Source: Pseudobdellovibrionaceae bacterium | GTDB taxonomy: Bacteria; Bdellovibrionota; Bdellovibrionia; Bdellovibrionales; Bdellovibrionaceae | Direction of reading: 5' to 3' | DNA length: 16,562 nucleotides | Assembly: GCA_014376325.1 (NCBI GenBank) | Contig: JACMRP010000274.1 | Span: 1-16,562, forward strand | Part shown: positions 7,111-13,288 of the stretch, piece after piece | Numbering within the stretch: the first letter of the stretch is position 1 | Layout: the number at the start of each line of letters is the position of its first letter | Made by a program: the position numbers and the translations under genes | The notes under the pieces: generated by a model | Database searches by the model: none | Seen by the model: only the letters and a program-made list of their open reading frames with translations | What the model was told of the DNA's origin: nothing

Positions 7111-7954
7111 CGCCGCCTGGCGAGGCCGTATTGGTACCTCCAGGCGGGTACGGAGGACATGTTAAAGTGGTGAACCGCTCGCAAATCAATTTGCCGTCCG
7201 TCCTGATACCCTTTCCGTAGGTTCCAACAGGGCAAGAGTCATTTAAGAGGGGCCCACATTCGATTTGTCCATTGGGCTGCAAGCCAATAACTATTTGCCC
7301 TACCGGACAATCGCCCGCGACGGAATTCAGGTCACAAGTGCTGGTGCCGGGATCAAAGGTCCCCCCGACGGAATCACACTGATTCTTCGCATTGCCAAAG
7401 TCGACGCCACGGACAAAGCTAAAATCGTATTTCATTCCATCGGCCAAAACTTTCGTAAAATCGGGCTTCACTTCTAGAATTCCGGAAAACTTTATCAGCG
7501 GAACAAGGCACGTTGGATCGTTACAAATTGGCGACCACCCAATGACAAAGCGAAAGGGACAGGTCGATAAATTATAATCGCAATACGTAAGGTCTTTGTT
7601 AAAACCAAAATTATCCTGCGTCAGTCCCGTAAGCTGCACCCCAGAGCCATCAAAGAGTTTGAACTGACCAAAACCCACCCCGCTGCATCCGGTGGTTCCG
7701 ACGGCAAGGCAGGAAATATTATTTTTGCTGATCGTTTCGATCCATCCATTGGTTGAGTTCACAGTCGCAATAATTTTTTCTCTAAATAGAGAAACTGCCG
7801 CATTGGCCTGTTGATTCGCTTTAATTTTAAGTGAATTTACCACCGTGAGAGTCAATCCCAGCCCGGCGACAGAAAGCAGTGCCGTGGCGATGAGCACCTC
7901 CACTAAGGAAAAACCCCGTTGATTGAATTTCTTAATTATTAAAACATAGTGCAT
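7031..7954 (-). CDS. Cysteine-rich prepilin-like protein (third of three), Gly/Asp/Cys-repeat tail
   Basis: A 307-residue product. A class III prepilin leader MHYVLIIKKFNQRG is followed by FSLVEVLIATALLSVAGLG: cleavage by prepilin peptidase is expected after Gly14, and Glu at mature position 5 is present. The body shares landmarks with both upstream genes: a 'W...I......SCL' block, a 'W.PIC...C' block and an 'QCDSVGG' block. Two copies of a CPVGxxxxGIxxxGxxxC module follow (CPVGQIVIGLQPNGQIEC; CPVGTYGKGIRTDGKLIC). About 15 cysteines suggest a heavily disulfide-bonded, surface-exposed head. The C-terminus is a low-complexity GGGGADGGGGDGGGGDCGDG-type tail. The start overlaps the end of the previous gene by 16 bases, with GGGAG upstream, so the two are translationally coupled. 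The TGA stop lies in a degenerate repeat unit (see findings). Confidence 0.85.
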   Translation of the reverse strand: MHYVLIIKKFNQRGFSLVEVLIATALLSVAGLGLTLTVVNSLKIKANQQANAAVSLFREKIIATVNSTNGWIETISKNNISCLAVGTTGCSGVGFGQFKLFDGSGVQLTGLTQDNFGFNKDLTYCDYNLSTCPFRFVIGWSPICNDPTCLVPLIKFSGILEVKPDFTKVLADGMKYDFSFVRGVDFGNAKNQCDSVGGTFDPGTSTCDLNSVAGDCPVGQIVIGLQPNGQIECGPLLNDSCPVGTYGKGIRTDGKLICERFTTLTCPPYPPGGTNTASPGGGGADGGGGDGGGGDCGDGGGDCGDGA

Positions 7955-8823
7955 GTTAAATCATCTCCCGTCAGGCCCGTAAATCCCACTCCATGACCAC
8001 AACGCCGTTCTAGATCCGTCCCGGCTCCGAAAAGAGTTGGATTTTTACATATAACTTTTCCGTCTGGCCTGATCCGATCCACCATATTCTTGGACTCGGC
8101 GGTGCGGCAGTTGTGAGGTTGAAGTTTTATGCGACAGTGCAAGCCTCCTGCCACCAGTTCTCCGGATAGCGCTTCACAAAAAGCGCCGACGCTATTGAAC
8201 ACTGATTTTCGCGTGAAGACCATATCACCCGCCGAAACTTTAAGTTCGTCCGTCCGTTGGCTTCGGCGGGAGCTAAAAAAAACTTGAAGACTCAATTGCT
8301 GTTCAGGAGTTTTTGCATAAAGGTCCCCGACCGCTCGCGCGGAAACACAGGGAGGGGCCGCGCAAACTGCTTCCCAAGTGAGTCGCACTTTATAAATGCA
8401 GGTTGGATCTCCGTCGGTGGCCGAATAAAGATTACAGGGGATTCCAAACTTGTCAAAGCCCTCAGCGCCACTGTATGAATCGTAAACGCTGCCTGGACCT
8501 AAGAGCAAGTTGATCGGCTGGGGCCCAGTTGGACAGGTCAAACCACTGGCAGCAAGGCACGAAAGGCTCGGATTTGCCGCGATACTTGCCAACCACGAAT
8601 TGTCGTTTTCGACAATACTGACGATTTGATTCATATAAGTCGTGATAGCCTGTCGCTCGAAAACAATGCCGGCATTCGCGGAAGGAGCTTTCACCAGCAT
8701 CGAACTTGCCAAGTAGGAACTAAAAAGACCGACAAAAGCCACAATCGCGATGATCACGGGAAAGGCAGATCCTTCAGTATTCCAATTTCGGACCTGGTTT
8801 TCTAAAAATTTTATTTTTAACAT
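7939..8823 (-). CDS. Cysteine-rich prepilin-like protein lacking Glu5 (second of three), GspK-like logic
   Basis: A 294-residue product with ATG behind GAGAGGGG. The leader MLKIKFLENQVRNWNTEG ends in Gly18 and is followed by SAFPVIIAIVAFVGLFSSYL. The helix is pilin-like, but mature position 5 is Val, not Glu. In type II secretion the tip pseudopilin GspK likewise lacks Glu5, so this may be the first subunit or cap of a fibre (inference). The body keeps the shared landmarks of its two paralogues: NSWLASIAANPSLSCL, then LTWEAVCAAPPCV, then FCEALSGELVAGGLHC. One Cys module remains (RIRPDGKVIC). About 12 cysteines. It sits between the other two prepilins, 36 bases from the upstream one and overlapping the downstream one. 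Whether prepilin peptidase accepts the G/SAFP site is uncertain. Confidence 0.8.
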   Translation of the reverse strand: MLKIKFLENQVRNWNTEGSAFPVIIAIVAFVGLFSSYLASSMLVKAPSANAGIVFERQAITTYMNQIVSIVENDNSWLASIAANPSLSCLAASGLTCPTGPQPINLLLGPGSVYDSYSGAEGFDKFGIPCNLYSATDGDPTCIYKVRLTWEAVCAAPPCVSARAVGDLYAKTPEQQLSLQVFFSSRRSQRTDELKVSAGDMVFTRKSVFNSVGAFCEALSGELVAGGLHCRIKLQPHNCRTAESKNMVDRIRPDGKVICKNPTLFGAGTDLERRCGHGVGFTGLTGDDLTCTMF

Positions 8824-8859
8824 AATCCCCTCTCAAATGAGCCCGGCACTGAATGTTAG

Positions 8860-9795
8860 TCAGTTACCATCTCCACCATCCGAACTGTACGGCGAAGCTC
8901 CGTAGGCCCCGCTGCCCATGATCCCGGTTCCCGAAACCCAAGTAATGATTGGGCAGTTTGTGACGCCGGTCCACATATTAAATTTGCAAGTCAGGGCAGT
9001 CGTGTAACATCCAGGCCCACACGTGACTTCACCGGCGCTGTCGATGGCCATTATCACCGTGCCCAGCGGGCAAGATACAGCGGCAATCCCGACGCATCTT
9101 TTTTTCTTATCCGGCTTGATTCCCACGAAGTAAGTGTTCGGAAGACATTCTGCTCCAAGCGGCATGATGCATGCCTTTCCGTCCATTTCTCCGCCAATGC
9201 TTTGGCATATTTGCGCCAACTGTTCCCCCGATGCACTTCGGACGACTTCCACTTTCAGTAGATCCAGTCTAAATGGCGGATTGGCTAGACTTGAAAAAAG
9301 TTCCCCGGTTAAACGATAGGATGGAGTCCGACATCTGACTGCGTCGTTTCCGCAAATCGGGGTCCAGGTCGTTCGATACTGAAAAACACAAAGGTCCGAT
9401 GGGAAAGTATCGCACGTTTGACCTTTCAGCGTGAATCCCCAGTTGGCACCCTGCCGAAAATCCTTCACAACCTCAGTCGGCGTGGCCAAGCTGGTCGAGC
9501 TGTTAAAAACCTCGAAGCTTCGCGTAGCTCCGGGAGAACAGTTGGTGCTGGAATCGGTAAGACACGCCATCGTCGCGTTATTTTCAATTGTGTTTTGGAC
9601 AGATCGTGAATCATTGAAGTAATACTCCAACCGATTTCGGTACACGCTCCAGCCGACGTATCCATCCATCGAGTTTTGATGAGACGTGGCGACCTTAAAC
9701 AAAACTGTGGATACCAGGGCAAGCCCGCCCATCAAACCAAAGGCCATCACAATTTCAAGAAGGCTAAACCCTTTCGGGTTATTTAGAAATTTCAA
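8860..9795 (-). CDS. Cysteine-rich prepilin-like protein (first of three)
   Basis: A 311-residue product with a short canonical leader MKFLNNPKG, then FSLLEIVMAFGLMGGLALVS: Gly9 is followed by Phe, and Glu is at mature position 5. The start is a TTG with AAGGGG about 9 bases upstream; no ATG or GTG would leave the leader intact. The body matches the other two: a 'MACL....NC' block, TTWTPICGNDAVRC, ICQSIGGEMDGKAC, then Cys modules ECLPNTYFVGIKPD and CPLGTVIMAIDSAGEVTC. About 15 cysteines. The C-terminus is Gly/Ser/Asp-rich and ends DGGDGN. As first gene of the operon it is downstream of the paired GTGCAC-containing repeats. A pilus or pseudopilus minor subunit exposed outside the cell is the likely role. 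Confidence 0.85.
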   Translation of the reverse strand: MKFLNNPKGFSLLEIVMAFGLMGGLALVSTVLFKVATSHQNSMDGYVGWSVYRNRLEYYFNDSRSVQNTIENNATMACLTDSSTNCSPGATRSFEVFNSSTSLATPTEVVKDFRQGANWGFTLKGQTCDTFPSDLCVFQYRTTWTPICGNDAVRCRTPSYRLTGELFSSLANPPFRLDLLKVEVVRSASGEQLAQICQSIGGEMDGKACIMPLGAECLPNTYFVGIKPDKKKRCVGIAAVSCPLGTVIMAIDSAGEVTCGPGCYTTALTCKFNMWTGVTNCPIITWVSGTGIMGSGAYGASPYSSDGGDGN

Positions 9796-9818
9796 TTCCT
9801 ACCGCCCCTTCGCTAAGA

Positions 9819-9842
9819 TGAGTGCACCAGTTGAGTGCACCA
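9819..9842. promoter_or_regulatory. Paired direct repeats in the divergent prepilin / Cox11-like promoter region
   Basis: TGAGTGCACCA occurs at 9819-9829 and again at 9832-9842, a 13-base period, each with a palindromic GTGCAC core. They lie 24-47 bases upstream of the prepilin start and about 70-90 bases upstream of the Cox11-like start, the only intergenic space between these divergent genes. This is operator-like by position and repetition; the binding protein is unknown. Confidence 0.5.
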
Positions 9843-9908
9843 CCATAAAAAATCCCCATTGCTTCAACTATAAATTGCACGTTATGCTTTAATATTATGG
9901 AGGAGTCT

Positions 9909-10433
9909 ATGCCGCGAATCAAGTCCTATAAAAGTCTCGTTTTGATTCTGCTAGTAAGCCTAACCGGCACTCTTCTACCACGAGTGAGCGGGGCCGCCGA
10001 GATCACCATTGGCTGGACTTACAAGAACTTCCCTACGCAGATCAAAATCCATGAAGCAAAACAAACACTGCCGATTTGGAAATTCGAAAGCGTCTCAAAT
10101 TTGGAAAAAGCGGGAGTGTTCGCAGAAATTAAAGATTCAAAATTGAATCTCGAACCCAACCGACGGAAAAAATTTGCGTTGGTCGCATTCAATCCCACAG
10201 AGAAACCCATTTATTTCTTTGCGGCACCGCACACCACCCACCCGGGCGAGCATGCGCTTGGTTTTAAGTTTCAGTGCCTTTGCATCAATCACGTATTCGT
10301 CATCCAGCCAAAACAATATTGGTATCGCATCGTCGAAATTCGCATCAGCCCGGGTTCGTCGAACAAGCCACTAAATATTACTCATGAAATCATTGGCACG
10401 GACAAAGATAATGCCAATAAATTCGGTAGCTAA
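9909..10433 (+). CDS. Cox11/CtaG-like periplasmic copper protein
   Basis: A 174-residue product. ATG 9909 is chosen because GGAGGAG lies just before it; the ATG at 9897 overlaps that site. An N-terminal membrane anchor or signal (LVLILLVSLTGTLLP, residues 10-24) is followed by a beta-rich domain. FALVAFNPTEKPIYFFAA (about residues 89-106) matches the 'NPTdkpv' strand of Cox11, and KFQCLCINHVFVIQPKQYW (about 120-138) matches the family's KIQCFCFxxQxLxPGE, with the two Cu(I)-binding cysteines kept at 123 and 125. Cox11/CtaG delivers copper to the CuB site of cytochrome c oxidase. No oxidase gene is in this window, so it may serve another copper protein or be a moved paralogue. It diverges from the prepilin operon and ends 16 bases from the convergent GT-C gene. 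Confidence 0.6.
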   Translation: MPRIKSYKSLVLILLVSLTGTLLPRVSGAAEITIGWTYKNFPTQIKIHEAKQTLPIWKFESVSNLEKAGVFAEIKDSKLNLEPNRRKKFALVAFNPTEKPIYFFAAPHTTHPGEHALGFKFQCLCINHVFVIQPKQYWYRIVEIRISPGSSNKPLNITHEIIGTDKDNANKFGS

Positions 10434-10449
10434 ATTAGGCATTGCGTTT

Positions 10450-13200
10450 TTAGAAATCGTGAACGGGTCCGTTGAGGAACTGAAATACGCCGATGCCCAA
10501 GTGTCCGAGAACGTCGATTTGCAAGCGAGGGATTCCCGGTTCTAATCGAACTGCACCGATTTGTTCTTTGCTTGCACCCATCTTCACGTAGTTGTCCTTT
10601 TGAATTTGCTGCCGCAAGGTGCAGGCTAAGTAGCCCTTTACCAGCACATCGTACTGCGGCCAATTTCGCGCCCGCGGAATCTGTGAAAAATACGAAAGCC
10701 CTTCTAAAATTAAACCAGAGTGGTGATTGGCATTGAAAATGAAGGGGCTTGACTGGGTGTTAATAAAACAACCGGAAAAATCACTGGGCGTGTTGCCCGC
10801 GTAACGATTCTTTTCATTCAGAATTAAAATCGTTCGTTCAACCAAGGACCAGATCCAGTCTCTCGAAGCGGGATTTTTATCATAAAAATAATACGAGGCG
10901 GACAAAAGCCAGCGGACGTAATATATATTTTCCGATGAAAAGTAAGCAGCGGCATATTTTTGCAACTCCGGCTTCAGCCAAGGGAGATCTTCGCTTGTAT
11001 GAACGCTTGCTAAAAAACTCAGGGCCTCTCCCACGGCAAACATCGCCGACCGATCCGAAAGCCCCGGCCAAGTCATCGTCAATTTATCATAGGATTTTTG
11101 AACAAGCTGGGAAATGTTTTTCAAATGAGTCTCGCGCATGGGCAAATCAAAATGACGATAGATAAGTCCCAAGATTGCCAAGCTTCCCAGATCCCATTTT
11201 GAATTGTATCGAAACTCCTCTTGAGAAACCAATTGGCCACAGGTCTTTTTGAGTCGAGAAAACTGACAAACCGAATACACCCCTAAAAGCTTACGAAGCC
11301 GGCCCGAGGTGAGGGTTTCAGGCGCTTGCTCCGGCTCGCTATAGAAAATCTTTTGGTGGCGGGCAAAATAACCAAGGTAAAACCCTTCAAGATTATCTAG
11401 AAACGAATGTTCGTCAATTGCCAGAAGATTCTTAGGCGCCAATTTCCAAACACCTTGCTGATTTTTAAAAAAAGGAAAAGTCCAATAGGGCGTGGCCCCC
11501 AGGGACATGCCCACGGAAGAAACGGAACTTCGATCAAAGAACAAGGAATCCGCATAAATCCATTTTTTTTCCTGATTCAGATAATAAGAAACATAACCAC
11601 GCGAAAGCTCCGCCACGTCAACATATCGGCTCGCCTCGCTCATTGGAAACACAAGATCGATTTGATGATCATTCACGCGTCGAGAGGTAAATCCGTAAGG
11701 ACACTCTTTCGCGATGCATTTGTATGCCAAAGGCTTCAGAGCTTCGTACTCTTTGTAAACATTCTCGGGGTCTAAAAACTTTAATAGCGTCCAGTTCGGA
11801 TCCGCAAAGACAACCGCAAATGGAAACTTCCTCTCGCCAATCAATCTCAAAATACTCGATCCACTCGGAACTAAGAACAAAGACGAGTTCAATTCACGGA
11901 ATAATGTCTGCCAAGTGTGAATATTTATTTGCTCTGGCTGATTTCGCATCTTTTCGTAGGCTTCGACGAGCTTCGGATGGTCTTTATATACAAACATCGA
12001 AAAACCCGGTTCCGTTCGAATGTCGGAGTTGATATAAAAAAGCGGACTCCAAAATTCCCACTTGTAATTAACAATGGGCGATCCGAAGAAGCTACTCTTG
12101 GCATACCACTTAGAAAACCGATCAAAGTCTAAACGGTTTCCGTCACCTCCGAATTGGTCCTTTTTCTGCGCAAAGGCCCAAAGCGAAACCATCAACAATG
12201 CCGAAGCAACAACATTGCCGAGCCACTTTTTCTCAATTTTCCGAGGAAATAATTGCAATGCAAGCAAAACGGCGGCCCAAACAAACAAGTAGGCGAAACG
12301 ATCGGCTTTCGAAAAAAATCCGAAAAAAAGGACCGCAAGCGCAAGAAACAGGCAAAGACGACGATCAAATTGTTTTCGGTAGACTTTGAAGACCGCGATA
12401 AGACAGGCAACGCTGAGAATGACCGTCGAAGAAAAATAAACAGCTCCAAGCCGGGCCGAACTTTTCCATTCTGAAATATTTTTTTCATAAAATATATTAT
12501 TTATGGCTAAATCTTTCAGATATAAAAGCTTTGCGGTCCCCCATGGAAACACCAACAATGATAATGAGGCAATAGCTAAGACGGCAAGACTTCCCCACCA
12601 CCGTTGCCGGTATACCAGCGCCTGCAAAACGACCACCGAGCAAGTCAGTACAAAAATTTCAAAAGAAATCAGCGAAAGCAAAAAACTTACTGCGGCCAAC
12701 AAAGTCCAGTGAAGCTTTTCCCGGGTCACTAGGACAAGCAAATACGTGAGCGCAGGAATCGCTAAAAACTGAGGCCGCTCCCAAAAGAGCCGGCGCGTAA
12801 CTTCGGGAATAGCAAAAAGAAATAATATATAAAATGAAAGTACGATAAAAATGTTTCGTTCTTTAAAAAGTTTCGTTAAACCGACAAATCCTAAAGCTAA
12901 ACCAAAAATGGTTAAAATCTTGATCGCCCAGATCGGTTCGGAAAAGTTCAGCAGCAATGAGATTAAAAAATGGTAAGCGTAATGTTGATCGATAAAGCCG
13001 GTAGCCATCGACGAGTGCGGTAAAAAAATTTTCGAAATATAACTCCAGTCACCCTTTTGAAGAAGCTCTGCCAGTCGAAGGTGATATGCCGCATTTTGGC
13101 TACGCAGCTCCGTCCCCGGGAAGAAAATCAGAAAGACCAAATAGCCTACGAACAACGTAAGGTTAAACAGGACCAACGTATTGAATCTAGAGTTTTTCAT
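10450..13200 (-). CDS. GT-C-type membrane glycosyltransferase with large periplasmic helical domain
   Basis: A 916-residue product. The N-terminal ~345 residues carry about ten membrane helices. The first periplasmic loop has RSQNAAYHLRLAELLQKGDW (residues 33-52) and FIDQHYAYHFLI (69-80), the pattern of GT-C enzymes such as STT3/AglB or PMT, which take sugar from a polyprenyl-phosphate donor. A WERPQF motif lies at 140-145. The expected acidic residue before xxYH is Asn36, leaving Asp71 as the best candidate base or metal ligand. The C-terminal ~570 residues are soluble; the last third has helix pairs with SGCFINTQSS and NANHHSGLI, which may form an alpha/alpha toroid (weak). The ATG has GAGGG only 2 bases away. 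The substrate could be exported proteins such as the neighbouring pilins, or envelope glycan; this is inference only. Confidence 0.65.
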   Translation of the reverse strand: MKNSRFNTLVLFNLTLFVGYLVFLIFFPGTELRSQNAAYHLRLAELLQKGDWSYISKIFLPHSSMATGFIDQHYAYHFLISLLLNFSEPIWAIKILTIFGLALGFVGLTKLFKERNIFIVLSFYILFLFAIPEVTRRLFWERPQFLAIPALTYLLVLVTREKLHWTLLAAVSFLLSLISFEIFVLTCSVVVLQALVYRQRWWGSLAVLAIASLSLLVFPWGTAKLLYLKDLAINNIFYEKNISEWKSSARLGAVYFSSTVILSVACLIAVFKVYRKQFDRRLCLFLALAVLFFGFFSKADRFAYLFVWAAVLLALQLFPRKIEKKWLGNVVASALLMVSLWAFAQKKDQFGGDGNRLDFDRFSKWYAKSSFFGSPIVNYKWEFWSPLFYINSDIRTEPGFSMFVYKDHPKLVEAYEKMRNQPEQINIHTWQTLFRELNSSLFLVPSGSSILRLIGERKFPFAVVFADPNWTLLKFLDPENVYKEYEALKPLAYKCIAKECPYGFTSRRVNDHQIDLVFPMSEASRYVDVAELSRGYVSYYLNQEKKWIYADSLFFDRSSVSSVGMSLGATPYWTFPFFKNQQGVWKLAPKNLLAIDEHSFLDNLEGFYLGYFARHQKIFYSEPEQAPETLTSGRLRKLLGVYSVCQFSRLKKTCGQLVSQEEFRYNSKWDLGSLAILGLIYRHFDLPMRETHLKNISQLVQKSYDKLTMTWPGLSDRSAMFAVGEALSFLASVHTSEDLPWLKPELQKYAAAYFSSENIYYVRWLLSASYYFYDKNPASRDWIWSLVERTILILNEKNRYAGNTPSDFSGCFINTQSSPFIFNANHHSGLILEGLSYFSQIPRARNWPQYDVLVKGYLACTLRQQIQKDNYVKMGASKEQIGAVRLEPGIPRLQIDVLGHLGIGVFQFLNGPVHDF

Positions 13201-13228
13201 ACCCTCACGTTGGCAAGAAAGACTTGGC

Positions 13229-13257
13229 TTGTCATGGGAAAATTTGCACGCTATTTA
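13229..13257 (+). promoter_or_regulatory. Sigma70-like promoter for the DsbD-like gene
   Basis: TTGTCA (13229-13234) and TATTTA (13252-13257) are separated by 17 bases, predicting a start near 13264 and a leader of about 25 bases before ATG 13289. The spacer and start region are framed by an inverted repeat, TTTGCAC at 13243-13249 and GTGCAAA at 13268-13274, which could be an operator shared with the divergent GT-C gene. Confidence 0.45.
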
Positions 13258-13288
13258 GAAAGCTGATGTGCAAACCGAAAAGCTCAGT

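Noticed and set aside
6932..7220. Plus-strand Pro/Ser- and Thr/Val-rich frames
   Set aside because: They are antisense to the Gly/Asp/Cys repeats of the third pilin; open only because the repeat lacks stops in several frames.
11407..11775. Plus-strand frames inside the GT-C gene
   Set aside because: All are antisense to a 916-codon frame with strong membrane-protein character, with no own ribosome binding sites or recognisable products.
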